Below are positions 16,986 to 25,690 of a stretch of 64,000 bases of DNA, piece by piece. The notes below the pieces were generated by a model, which did not search any database, was not told the DNA's origin, and saw nothing but the letters and a program-made list of their open reading frames with translations. The translations under genes were made by a program, and so were the position numbers. Within the stretch, counting starts at the first letter, position 1, and the number at the start of each line of letters is the position of its first letter. The stretch comes from RGIG6353 sp045653035 (GTDB taxonomy: Bacteria; Bacillota; Clostridia; Oscillospirales; SIG627), in NCBI GenBank assembly GCA_045653035.1, contig JAZOLO010000021.1, forward strand, positions 62,001 through 126,000. The letters are read 5' to 3'.

Positions 16986-19045
16986 TGAACGAAAATGAAA
17001 AGAAAGTCACCGAAGAATACGGTGCTGAGCAAATTCAGGTGCTTGAAGGACTTGAGGCGGTAAGAAAGAGACCGGGTATGTATATCGGCTCTACCTCACA
17101 AAGAGGTCTTCACCATCTGATTTATGAAATTGTAGATAACTCTATCGACGAGGCTCTGGCAGGACGATGCAGTCATATCAAGGTAACTCTTGAAAAGGAC
17201 AATTCTGTAACAGTCGAGGATAACGGACGCGGTATTCCTACGGGAATAAACGAGAAAACCGGTACTTCCACAGTTGAAGTCGTATTTACCGTACTCCATG
17301 CAGGCGGTAAATTCGGAGGCGGCGGATATCAAATATCAGGCGGTCTTCACGGTGTTGGTGCTTCGGTTGTAAATGCTCTTTCCGAGTGGGTTGAAATAGA
17401 GAACTGCTACAACGGCGAGATGCATACCGAGCGTTTTGAAAGAGGCTTTGTAGCACGTCCCTTAAAGCTTATCGGTAAGACCGAAAAACACGGACTTACA
17501 GTTCGTTTTAAGCCCGACCCCGAAATTTTTGAAACAATAGAATTTGACTATACCACAGTACTTAACAGACTTCGTGAGCAGGCGTTCCTCAATGCAGGAC
17601 TTAAAATTGACCTAATTGACAACAGAGCTAAAGAAAATATCATAGCAGGCTCGGAGGCAAAGGATAATGCCGATGCTATTGCACAAGAAGCAAGCGGTGA
17701 GGATTACAACGAGTTTGAAGAAAACGTTCACTACAAAAAAGAAGAATCTGTAAAAATAAACGAATTCTGCTACGAGGGCGGTATTTCAAGCTTCGTTGAG
17801 TTTCTTAATTCAAAAAAGCATGAAGAGCCTATACACCCCGACGTTATTTACGTATCCGCAAAGAAAGACCTTATAACAGCAGAGGTAGCTCTCCAGTATA
17901 ACGGCGGTTATTCCGAGCACCTTATGACCTTTGCAAATAATATCAATACCATTGAAGGCGGTACACACGAAACAGGCTTCAAGACAGGTATTACAAAGGT
18001 TTTCGTTGACTATGCAAAGAGCCACGGCTACTTTAAGGAAAACGGAAAGAACAAGGACAAGGAAGAGCTTAAGACTTTTACAGGTGAGGACGTAAGAGAA
18101 GGTCTTACAGCAGTTGTAAGCGTTAAGCTTCCAGAGGCACAGTTTGAAGGACAGACCAAGGGTAAGCTTGGTAACTCCGAAATAAGACCTATCGTTTATT
18201 CACTTATAACTGAAAAGCTTGGAGAATTCTTTGAAGAAAATCCTGCTGTCGCAAAGATACTCATAGAAAAAGCACTTTCAGCATCCCGTGCCAGAGAAGC
18301 GGCAAAGAAGGCAAGAGAGCAGACTCGCCGTAAGTCGGCGCTTGAAAGCACAGTGCTTCCCGGTAAGCTTGCCGACTGTCAGGATAAGACAATTGAAAAT
18401 ACCGAAATTTTCCTCGTCGAGGGAGACTCCGCGGGCGGTACAGCAAAGGACGGACGTGATTCAAAGTTTCAGGCTATTCTTCCCCTCCGAGGAAAAATTC
18501 TCAACGTTGAAAAGGCAAGACTTGATAAGATTTATTCAAATCCATCAGTTATACCGATAATTCAAGCTCTCGGAACGGGTATCGGCGAGGAGTTCGATAT
18601 AACGAAGCTCCGTTACGGAAAGGTCGTTATTATGGCGGATGCCGACGTAGACGGCTCTCATATAAAAACACTTCTTCTCACCTTCTTCTTCCGTCACATG
18701 AGACCGCTCATTGAGCAAGGACACATTTTCTGTGCTATGCCTCCCCTTTTCAGAGTTCACAGAGGAACTACACAGAAATATGCCTTTACCGAGGAGGAAA
18801 GAGACAAGCTTATCTCTGAAATGGGTAACGCACAGGCAGACCGATTTAAGGGTCTTGGAGAAATGAATGCAGACCAGCTTTGGGAAACTACAATGTCTCC
18901 CGAAACAAGAACGCTTCTTCAGGTATCCATTGAGGATGCCTATGCGGCAGACGAAACCTTTACACTTCTCATGGGTGACAAGGTTGAACCGAGACGTGAA
19001 TTTATTGAGCAAAACGCAAAATACGTTACCAATCTTGATATTTAA
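16985..19045 (+). CDS. gyrB: DNA gyrase subunit B
   Basis: The 686-aa ATPase subunit of gyrase. The GHKL domain shows EIVDNSIDEALAGRC, VEDNGRGIP and GGLHGVGASVVNALS. The TOPRIM domain shows LVEGDSAGGTAKDGRD and IMADADVDGSHI. The C-terminus has FKGLGEMNADQLWETTM. It is about 45 residues longer than usual: residues ~213-257 (REGS-free, acidic, with EASGEDYNEFEENVHYKKEE) look like an insertion in the second part of the ATPase half, before YEGGISSFVEFL. Start is GTG, because the nearby ATG is out of frame; AAAAGGAAAA precedes it. Confidence 0.97.
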   Translation: MNENEKKVTEEYGAEQIQVLEGLEAVRKRPGMYIGSTSQRGLHHLIYEIVDNSIDEALAGRCSHIKVTLEKDNSVTVEDNGRGIPTGINEKTGTSTVEVVFTVLHAGGKFGGGGYQISGGLHGVGASVVNALSEWVEIENCYNGEMHTERFERGFVARPLKLIGKTEKHGLTVRFKPDPEIFETIEFDYTTVLNRLREQAFLNAGLKIDLIDNRAKENIIAGSEAKDNADAIAQEASGEDYNEFEENVHYKKEESVKINEFCYEGGISSFVEFLNSKKHEEPIHPDVIYVSAKKDLITAEVALQYNGGYSEHLMTFANNINTIEGGTHETGFKTGITKVFVDYAKSHGYFKENGKNKDKEELKTFTGEDVREGLTAVVSVKLPEAQFEGQTKGKLGNSEIRPIVYSLITEKLGEFFEENPAVAKILIEKALSASRAREAAKKAREQTRRKSALESTVLPGKLADCQDKTIENTEIFLVEGDSAGGTAKDGRDSKFQAILPLRGKILNVEKARLDKIYSNPSVIPIIQALGTGIGEEFDITKLRYGKVVIMADADVDGSHIKTLLLTFFFRHMRPLIEQGHIFCAMPPLFRVHRGTTQKYAFTEEERDKLISEMGNAQADRFKGLGEMNADQLWETTMSPETRTLLQVSIEDAYAADETFTLLMGDKVEPRREFIEQNAKYVTNLDI

Positions 19046-19349
19046 TTTTGAAAAAATTGTGACAAACTTCGACAAGGTGCGACAAATACATGAGTTTTCC
19101 ACATGGTGTGGAAAACTCTGTGTAAAACTTTTGAGGATAAAAAATATAACAAAAATTAAAGCCAGAAGTTTTCTCAAATAGAAAAATATGTTTATATTAA
19201 AGCTTTTTCAAAATTAAAGTAAATTTTTGGAAAAAACTAAATTTTTTTAAAATATAATTCTTCTGAATTTACCCACAAAAAATTCAGAGAAAAACTTTTC
19301 CACAAAAGGCTCTTTAAAAGCTGTGGAAAGAAAGAGGAAAAGATAAATT
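19046..19349. other. gyrB-gyrA gap with a second cluster of DnaA-box-like sites
   Basis: A 304-bp AT-rich gap. At the left, GACAA occurs three times at exact 10-bp spacing (19061, 19071, 19081). Next is a perfect palindrome, 12-bp arms GAGTTTTCCACA and its complement with a 3-bp centre (19092-19118), i.e. two DnaA-like boxes back to back. On the right lie TTACCCACA (19269-19277) in the loop of a hairpin (TCTGAATTT/AAATTCAGA, 19262-19288), TTTTCCACA (19296-19304) and inverted TGTGGAAAG (19322-19330). Between the box groups is ~140 bp of very AT-rich DNA. No gene was seen. Confidence 0.75.
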
Positions 19350-21905
19350 ATGGAAATAAATCTTGAAGGACAGGCTATAAGAAACGTCGAAATTAACAAA
19401 GAGGTAAAGCAGTCCTATATTGAATACGCTATGTCGGTTATAGTGTCACGTGCACTTCCCGACGTAAGAGACGGTCTTAAGCCCGTACACCGCAGAATAC
19501 TCTATTCTATGTACGAGCAGAACCTTACCTACGACAAGCCCTACCGTAAATCGGCTACAACTGTCGGCTACGTGCTTGGTAACTATCACCCTCACGGTGA
19601 TGCCGCGGTATACGATTCCATGGTACGCCTTGCACAGCCCTTCTCACTTCGTTATACTCTCGTTGACGGTCAGGGTAACTTCGGCAATATAGACGGTGAC
19701 GGAGCTGCCGCATACCGTTATACCGAGGCAAGAATGTCCAAGATTGCGTCCGAAATGCTGACCGATATAGAAAAGAACGTAGTTGACTTCATGCCCAACT
19801 TCGATAACAAGCATGAAGAGCCTGTTGTTCTTCCTGCTGCATTCCCTAACCTTCTCGTAAACGGTTCGGTAGGTATTGCGGTTGGTATGGCGACCTATAT
19901 TCCTACTCATAACTTATCTGAGGTTATCGACGGAACTATCTTCGTTATGGATAACCCCGAATGTACAATACCCGAGATTATGGCATATATCAAGGGTCCC
20001 GACTTTCCCACAAAGGCTACTATCTACGGCACCTCGGGAATAAAGCAGGCTTACCTTACGGGCAGAGGACACGTTCTTGTAAGAGCGAAGTATCATATTG
20101 AAGAAAAGAACTCAAGAAAGAGTATTGTTTATACAGAAATTCCTTATCAGGTAAATAAGTCAAAGCTTGTTGAGAACATTGCCGAGCTTGTAAAGGATAA
20201 GAGAGTTGAGGGAATTTCCAACGTTCAGGACGAGTCGGGCAGAAACGGTATGAGAATAGTCGTTGAGCTAAAGCGAGATGCCAACGAAACTCTTATTGTG
20301 AACCAGCTCTATAAATTTACTCAGCTTCAGGACACCTGTGCTATGAATATGCTTGCCCTTGTTAACGGCGAGCCTAAAACTCTTAACCTTAAGGATATTC
20401 TTTCCCACTATATAAGACACCGTGAGGACGTAGTGGTAAGAAGAATAAACTTTGACCTTGAAAAGGCAAAGGCTAAGGCACATATCTACGAGGGCTACAA
20501 GATAGCTATTGACAATATTGATGAGGTAATAAGAATTATCCGCGGAAGCAAAACTGTAGCCGAGGCAAGAGAAAACCTCATGGCAAGATTTGATTTCTCT
20601 GATGCACAGGCACAGGCTATTGTAAAAATGCCTCTCGGAAACCTTGCTTCTCTCGAAATCAATACCATTCTTGAAGAACTGGCACGTCTACATGCACTTA
20701 TTGCAGACCTTGAGGATATTCTCGCAAACAAGCCGAGAATATTCGACATAATGAGAGAAGAGCTCCTTGAAATAAAGCGCCGTTTCGGTGATGAAAGACG
20801 AACAGATATAGTTGAAGCAGAGGACGATATAATCCTTGAAGACCTTATTGAAAAGCACAAGTGCGTTATCACAATAACTCACGACGGCTACATCAAGAGA
20901 ATTGCCGCTGACGAGTACACTGCACAGAACAGAGGCGGTAAGGGTATAAACGCTATGAAGACCAAGGAAGAGGACTCGGTTAAGAGTATGTTTATCTCTC
21001 ACAGCCACAACTACCTCTTCATGTTCTCAAATCTTGGCAGACTTTATATCAAGAAGTGCTACGAGATACCCGAAGCCTCACGTCAGGCAAAGGGCTCTCA
21101 CATGAATAACGTGCTTTCCCTTCAGGAGGGTGAACAGATAACCGCATTTATTTCGGTTGCCAAGATAAATACCGAAGAAAATCTTGTAATGGTTACCGAA
21201 AAGGGTATTATCAAGCGTACACCCTTAAAGCTCTTCCGTCACATCAGACGAGGCGGTGTAAACGCCATAAGACTTGACGATGGCGACAAGCTCATGTTCG
21301 TTAAGAAGACAGAGGGCGACGAGGAAATACTTATTGCTACAAGCGAGGGTCTTGCCATTAAGTTTGACGAGGCGAAGGTCAGAGTCATGGGCAGAACCGC
21401 AAGAGGTGTAAGGGCTATAAGACTTTCCGATGGAGCAAAGGTTGTTGGTATGCTCACCGCAAAGAAGAGCGAGGAGGGCTACGAGCATCTCCTTCTCACC
21501 GTTACCGAAAACGGTGTGGGTAAGTGCTCCACACTTGACTCGTTCCGTCTGTCGGGCAGAGGCGGTAAGGGTGTAAGATGCCAGAAGATTACCGAAAAGA
21601 CAGGTGCTCTTGTGGGTATTACCGAGATTTGTCCCGAGGACGATATAATGCTTATTACCAACGAGGGTATTCTGATAAGAGTTCCCGCTTCCCAGATTTC
21701 GACAACGGGAAGAGCATCAACGGGTGTTATCATTATGAGAATGTCCGAGGGGGCAACAATTGTCGGTCTTCAGCGAGTACAGAATGAAATTGAAGAAACC
21801 GAAGAAGGTGGCGAGGTGCTTGACGAAAACGAGGAGGTAGAAGACCTTCCCGAAACAGACGAGCCCGACGAGCCCGAAGCAGAAGAAACAGAAGATGAAG
21901 AATAA
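19350..21905 (+). CDS. gyrA: DNA gyrase subunit A
   Basis: The 851-aa DNA cleavage and wrapping subunit. It has SYIEYAMSVIVSRALPDVRDGLKPVHRRILY, the active-site tyrosine in DGAAAYRYTEARM (near residue 122), and the quinolone region HPHGDAAVYDSMVRLAQPF. The C-terminal beta-pinwheel carries repeated blade motifs and the GyrA-box-like QNRGGKGI. Blades also show RGVRAIRL and GRGGKGVR. The protein ends in a ~45-residue acidic tail (EVEDLPETDEPDEPEAEE), a feature known in other gyrases to modulate wrapping. GAGGAAAAG precedes the ATG. The gap to gyrB is unusually large and structured. Confidence 0.98.
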   Translation: MEINLEGQAIRNVEINKEVKQSYIEYAMSVIVSRALPDVRDGLKPVHRRILYSMYEQNLTYDKPYRKSATTVGYVLGNYHPHGDAAVYDSMVRLAQPFSLRYTLVDGQGNFGNIDGDGAAAYRYTEARMSKIASEMLTDIEKNVVDFMPNFDNKHEEPVVLPAAFPNLLVNGSVGIAVGMATYIPTHNLSEVIDGTIFVMDNPECTIPEIMAYIKGPDFPTKATIYGTSGIKQAYLTGRGHVLVRAKYHIEEKNSRKSIVYTEIPYQVNKSKLVENIAELVKDKRVEGISNVQDESGRNGMRIVVELKRDANETLIVNQLYKFTQLQDTCAMNMLALVNGEPKTLNLKDILSHYIRHREDVVVRRINFDLEKAKAKAHIYEGYKIAIDNIDEVIRIIRGSKTVAEARENLMARFDFSDAQAQAIVKMPLGNLASLEINTILEELARLHALIADLEDILANKPRIFDIMREELLEIKRRFGDERRTDIVEAEDDIILEDLIEKHKCVITITHDGYIKRIAADEYTAQNRGGKGINAMKTKEEDSVKSMFISHSHNYLFMFSNLGRLYIKKCYEIPEASRQAKGSHMNNVLSLQEGEQITAFISVAKINTEENLVMVTEKGIIKRTPLKLFRHIRRGGVNAIRLDDGDKLMFVKKTEGDEEILIATSEGLAIKFDEAKVRVMGRTARGVRAIRLSDGAKVVGMLTAKKSEEGYEHLLLTVTENGVGKCSTLDSFRLSGRGGKGVRCQKITEKTGALVGITEICPEDDIMLITNEGILIRVPASQISTTGRASTGVIIMRMSEGATIVGLQRVQNEIEETEEGGEVLDENEEVEDLPETDEPDEPEAEETEDEE

Positions 21906-22389
21906 AACAATTCTCTATCTTTCAAAAAACAAAGATTCCGCCGCCCTGAAAGGGGCGGCGACTCGTGATTATTTCGGGGAATGTGTGCTGGGCAGGCTTG
22001 AAAACGGAAAGCCCGTTATCATAAGCCCCGAAGGGTACTTTATATCTGTTAGTCACAGCGGTGAGGTGACGGCAGCTGTCATATCGGATACCCCTGTAGG
22101 ACTTGATATAGAGGAAATACGGGAAATTGACTTTGAAAAGATAAAAAAAGGCTTTTTCTCGGAAAGCGATTCCGAAAAAATCTCTGACCTTGCTACCTTT
22201 TTTGAATTTTGGGTAAAAAAAGAGGCAGAAAGTAAGGTTTCGGGTGAAGGTGTTTTCAAAAACCGAAAAAAAGATATTTCTATGACCTTCACTTCACTCA
22301 CGGCAGAAATTTCCGATTTCGCCGAAAAGCCCTTTTCGGGCACACTTGCAGCAGATACAACTCTCTCTTTAACTATCAGGAAAATGTAG
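21895..22389 (+). CDS. Sfp-type 4'-phosphopantetheinyl transferase-like protein
   Basis: A 164-aa protein with the two hallmarks of the PPTase superfamily: SVSHSGEVTAAVIS followed by VGLDIEEIR (the Mg2+-binding D-x-E, near residue 75), and FFEFWVKKEAESKVSGEGV (W-x-x-KEA). Such enzymes move phosphopantetheine from CoA to acyl- or peptidyl-carrier proteins. It is short for Sfp (about 225 aa), so the N-terminal half-domain is reduced; a divergent or secondary role is possible. It overlaps the gyrA stop by 11 bases and abuts walJ. Confidence 0.78.
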   Translation: MKNKTILYLSKNKDSAALKGAATRDYFGECVLGRLENGKPVIISPEGYFISVSHSGEVTAAVISDTPVGLDIEEIREIDFEKIKKGFFSESDSEKISDLATFFEFWVKKEAESKVSGEGVFKNRKKDISMTFTSLTAEISDFAEKPFSGTLAADTTLSLTIRKM

Positions 22390-23187
22390 ATGAAAATATA
22401 TAATTTTTATTCAGGCTCAAAGGGCAACTGTACCTACATAACCGACGGCGAGACCTCCATTCTTATTGATGCAGGTGGCTGTCTTAAGAAGATACGTGAA
22501 AACCTTGAGGAGCTTGGCGACAATCTTAACAATATAAAGGGTATTTTTATAACCCATGAGCACTCCGACCACACAAAGGCGCTTTATAATATTACAAAAA
22601 AATACGATTGCCGTATATTCACAACTCTTGAAACGGCAAGAGCTATATGCACGCCCACCTACTCCCTTCCCCTTTCCGACTGTCGAAGGGTGGCATGCTC
22701 CATTATGACGGTAAAGCCAGATAAGTCCTATGAAATAGGAACGTTTATAGTAAAGCCCTTTTCAACACCTCACGATGCGGCGGCAAGTGTGGGCTTTGTG
22801 GTAGAGTCGTTAAAGGACAAAACTTCTATTGCTTATGCTACCGACATAGGACATATCAGTGAGGATATTGCAAAGAATATGCTTGGCGTGAAAAACGTTA
22901 TAATAGAATCCAATCACGATATCGAAATGCTGAAAAACGGACCCTACCCCGAGCATCTTAAAATAAGGATACTCTCAGACAGAGGACACCTTTCAAATGC
23001 CGACTGTGCATATTTTGTAAGAAAGCTTGCGGAAAACGGTGCAAAGAGCATACTTCTTGCCCATCTTTCGGAGGAGAATAATACTCCTATTGAAGCTAGA
23101 CGTGCGGTAGAGTGTGAGCTTTTGGACTTTGACGTAAAGCTCTCTGTTGCAAATCCTTACAGCAGAGTGGAAATGGAGATTTTTTAA
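22390..23187 (+). CDS. walJ: MBL-fold hydrolase WalJ (YycJ)
   Basis: A 265-aa metallo-beta-lactamase-fold protein. The metal site is FITHEHSDHTKAL (HxHxDH, near residue 58), with further ligands in STPHDAAASVGFV and AYATDIGHISEDI. The opening FYSGSKGNCTYI(T)DGETSILIDAGG matches YycJ/WalJ, a probable 5'-3' exonuclease-type enzyme linked to cell-wall control and replication-division coordination in Firmicutes. In many genomes it sits in the walRK operon; here it lies in the dnaA operon with no two-component genes nearby. Start directly follows the previous stop. Confidence 0.88.
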   Translation: MKIYNFYSGSKGNCTYITDGETSILIDAGGCLKKIRENLEELGDNLNNIKGIFITHEHSDHTKALYNITKKYDCRIFTTLETARAICTPTYSLPLSDCRRVACSIMTVKPDKSYEIGTFIVKPFSTPHDAAASVGFVVESLKDKTSIAYATDIGHISEDIAKNMLGVKNVIIESNHDIEMLKNGPYPEHLKIRILSDRGHLSNADCAYFVRKLAENGAKSILLAHLSEENNTPIEARRAVECELLDFDVKLSVANPYSRVEMEIF

Positions 23188-23190
23188 AAA

Positions 23191-23673
23191 ATGCTGAATA
23201 TTACAGTAATACACGTAGGCTCATTTAAAGAAAAATATCTTGAAGAGGCTTTTTCGGAGTACACAAAGAGAATTTCGGGTTATGCGAAGTTTGAAGATAT
23301 AACTATCAAGGAGACCTTTCTTCCCGATAACCCTAGCGACACCGAAATTGAAAAGGCACTTTCCGACGAGGCACAGCAAATTCTGTCTCGTTTTGACTCA
23401 AGGGCGAAAAAAATAGCTCTTTGTGTTGAGGGGAAACAGCTATCCTCAGAGGAGCTTGCAGAAGTTTTTGAGAAAGTACCTCTTGAGGGAGCATCCAAGA
23501 TTATTTTCGTTATAGGAAGCTCCTACGGACTATCGGCGGAAGTTAAAAAGGCGGCGGATATAAGGCTTTCTTTTTCAAAGATGACCTTTCCTCATCAGCT
23601 CATGCGTGTAATTCTGTCAGAGCAGATTTACAGGGCACTTTCCATAAACAACGGCTCGAAGTATCATAAATAG
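23191..23673 (+). CDS. rlmH: 23S rRNA pseudouridine-1915 N3-methyltransferase
   Basis: A 160-aa SPOUT methyltransferase that modifies m3-psi1915 in helix 69 of 23S rRNA. Motifs: ITVIHVGSFKEKYLEEAF at the N-terminus, CVEGKQLSSEELA, then the SAM-binding knot FVIGSSYGLSAEVK, and LSFSKMTFPHQLMRVILSEQIYRA with the terminal YHK. Length is exact for the family. It is 3 bases after walJ, the same pairing seen near the origin in other Firmicutes. Confidence 0.97.
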   Translation: MLNITVIHVGSFKEKYLEEAFSEYTKRISGYAKFEDITIKETFLPDNPSDTEIEKALSDEAQQILSRFDSRAKKIALCVEGKQLSSEELAEVFEKVPLEGASKIIFVIGSSYGLSAEVKKAADIRLSFSKMTFPHQLMRVILSEQIYRALSINNGSKYHK

Positions 23674-23687
23674 ATAAAGGAAAAAAC

Positions 23688-24008
23688 ATGCTTGAAGAAA
23701 AACGCTTTAAGAAAAACGATAATGGATTTATATGTGAGGTTTGCAAAAAAGAGGTGAAGCCTCTTGGCTACACCTCGCGAAATCACTGCCCTTTTTGTTT
23801 ATCATCACTTCACGTTGACGTGATGCCGGGTGATAGGGCTAATACCTGTCGCGGAGTACTGAAACCCGTTCAGACACTTCCCCATCCCAAAAAGGGATTT
23901 ATTATTGTATTTAAGTGCGAAAAATGCGGTGAAACAGTCCGAAACAAAGCAGCCGATGACGACAACAACGACCTGCTCATAAGACTTACGAAGAATGAGA
24001 ACTATTAA
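23688..24008 (+). CDS. RNHCP-domain zinc-ribbon protein
   Basis: A 106-aa protein with two cysteine pairs: CEVCKKEV (near 17) and the CPFC of RNHCPFCLSSLHVD (near 33), then CEKCGETV near 85. The RNHCPFC string names the RNHCP family (Pfam PF12647 from memory), of unknown function and probably Zn-binding. The PGDRANTCRGVLKPV segment is also typical. AAAGG precedes the ATG. It closes the dnaA-led run of genes and is followed by the composite repeat. Confidence 0.85.
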   Translation: MLEEKRFKKNDNGFICEVCKKEVKPLGYTSRNHCPFCLSSLHVDVMPGDRANTCRGVLKPVQTLPHPKKGFIIVFKCEKCGETVRNKAADDDNNDLLIRLTKNENY

Positions 24009-24019
24009 AGATCTTCAAA

Positions 24020-24272
24020 GGGGGAGTGCTTTTTTAAAAAGCACTCCCCCTTGCACTCCGACTCACTGCGGTTTCGCACACTGCTCAACCTTCGTTCCCT
24101 GTATGGCTTGAATTTTCGTTCGCTACGCTAATTCGCTTCACGACGAAAATTCCTCGCACACCCCACGAAAACTATGATAAAAAGGGCTTCTTTGAAGCCC
24201 TTTAGTTTTAACTATATAAATTTGTGAAAGGGAGTTTGAGGGGAAACTTTTTATAAATACTTTCCCCTCTTT
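24020..24272. repeat. Composite palindromic repeat, full-length copy
   Basis: Four modules lie between convergent genes. (1) A 31-base palindrome of 15-bp arms starting GGGGGAGTGCTTTTT (24020-24050). (2) A spacer with an imperfect GAATTTTCGT...ACGAAAATTC dyad. (3) The bridge CCCCACGAAAACTATGATAA, then a locus-specific stem AAGGGCTTC/GAAGCCCTT (about 24181-24203) that works as a terminator. (4) GAGGGGAAA...TTTCCCCTC (about 24238-24272). The same order is found at 63.4 kb. Confidence 0.8.
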
Positions 24273-24287
24273 AATCTTAATATATCT

Positions 24288-25265
24288 TTATTCTTCTGTT
24301 GTTGTTTCTTCTTTAAGGACGGCTCCCTTTTCAAAGCGTCCTTTATAGACTCTTCCCGACAGCCATCGGTAGCTGCCCTCGCCTGACATTTCGTTTTCCA
24401 CGAAGTCGCCTATATATATTTCGAGCTGTGTTCTTTTTATTATTTCTTCAAAGGAAATGAAGAACTGATTTGTAGTGGTTGCATCGGTTTTTTCACCGTC
24501 GTAAAAATGCCTTGCAAAGTCCCCCTCAAAGTATGCAAGGAAGGAGGACTTGAATTCATCGGTAGGTTCTATATCAAAGAGAGAATCGAACTCACTGGAG
24601 TATTCCTCACTTTTTGCCCAAAGGTATATACCCTTTCCTGTACGCTTATCGTCGTAGAAGTCGCCTACAAACAGGTCACCCTCTGAAAAGAGATAAGCTC
24701 CCTTTCCGTGCTTTATTGAGTCGGAGTATTCACCGAGATACACCGAGCCGTCGGGGAAGGTGGTTTTTCCAAAGCCGTTCTTTTCGCCGTCCTTGAAGCT
24801 TCCAACGTAAACTGTGCCGTCTGGCTTTACGTATTTACCGAAGCCTTCTCTCTTTTCATGGTCTACCTGACCTGAGTAAATGTCACCGCCAACGTAGGTA
24901 ATGGTGGCTTGTCCTGTGCAGTAGCCCTCGTAGAAGTCACCCTCGAATATAGTGCCGTCGGCTTTTGTGAGAATTCCCTTTCCGTGAGGACGGTAGCCCG
25001 ACAGACCGCCGATATATTTGTCACCTGCGTCTGTGGTAATGGTTTTCTTTACTGCGTCAAGCTCCCCTACTCTGCCGTCGTAGTAATAAAGCTTTCCCGA
25101 AACGGGGACTCCGTTTTGCACTCTGCCGATAAATTTAAGCTCCATTGTTTTGTCGTTTATGTATCTGAGTCCTACAAAAGCATAAAGTACAATAAACGTT
25201 ATGCATAAACATACTACTGCCGCAATAAATATTACGGCAAGGGGATGAAGTCTTTTTTTATTCAT
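24288..25265 (-). CDS. Membrane-anchored MORN-repeat protein
   Basis: A 325-aa protein with one N-terminal transmembrane helix (residues 10-32) and then a chain of MORN repeats (pattern Y-x-G-x-F/w-x-x-G-x-x-x-G-x-G), about six from residue 85 to 235 and one more near 295. Examples are GYRPHGKGILTKADGT, KNGFGKTTFPDGSVYLGEY and MSGEGSYRWLSGRVYKGRF. MORN repeats form curved beta sheets that bind lipids or proteins; the domain should lie outside the cell if the helix is a signal anchor. It is last in the parA-parB operon. Function unknown; a scaffold at the membrane is a guess. Confidence 0.8.
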   Translation of the reverse strand: MNKKRLHPLAVIFIAAVVCLCITFIVLYAFVGLRYINDKTMELKFIGRVQNGVPVSGKLYYYDGRVGELDAVKKTITTDAGDKYIGGLSGYRPHGKGILTKADGTIFEGDFYEGYCTGQATITYVGGDIYSGQVDHEKREGFGKYVKPDGTVYVGSFKDGEKNGFGKTTFPDGSVYLGEYSDSIKHGKGAYLFSEGDLFVGDFYDDKRTGKGIYLWAKSEEYSSEFDSLFDIEPTDEFKSSFLAYFEGDFARHFYDGEKTDATTTNQFFISFEEIIKRTQLEIYIGDFVENEMSGEGSYRWLSGRVYKGRFEKGAVLKEETTTEE

Positions 25266-25280
25266 GACTTTTGCCTTTCT

Positions 25281-25679
25281 TTAGTTCATAATAAGAGGAA
25301 CAACGTATGTGCATATAGCGAGTACTGCACCGAAAAGAATAAAAGTGAAAATTACTGTAAGAATTGAAACTCTTTCTCTGCCGTACAGGCACTGAGCCTT
25401 TAATTTATTTTCGGGAGAAAGGTAGTAACGCTCCCCTTCTGCCTTGGTCAAAAGCTTGTTAAGAGCACGACCGTTTTTAAGGGATGCCGACAAAATAAAG
25501 TTGTTTTTTATGGAAAGCTCGTCAAGTGTTTTGGCACTGTTTTCGCTTTCACATTCGTTTTTTATAAGCTCGTCTATCAGCCTTCCGTATATGGCTTTTG
25601 TTATGAGAGACCATATAAAAGCCGCAACGATACCGTAGGTGAGACAGTAAATAATAAGTATAAGTGTGTTTGCTGTCAT
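25281..25679 (-). CDS. Small two-helix membrane protein in the par operon
   Basis: A 132-aa protein not assigned to a family. One transmembrane helix is at residues 5-28 (LILIIYCLTYGIVAAFIWSL) and a second at 105-130. The polar loop between them is charged (DELIKNECESENSAKTLDEL). I chose the ATG at 25679: it has AGAGG 6 bases upstream, whereas the longer reading from 25727 would overlap parB. It sits 11 bases after parB and 15 before the MORN gene, so all are likely cotranscribed. No catalytic motif was seen. Confidence 0.7.
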   Translation of the reverse strand: MTANTLILIIYCLTYGIVAAFIWSLITKAIYGRLIDELIKNECESENSAKTLDELSIKNNFILSASLKNGRALNKLLTKAEGERYYLSPENKLKAQCLYGRERVSILTVIFTFILFGAVLAICTYVVPLIMN

Positions 25680-25690
25680 AATAAACCTCT

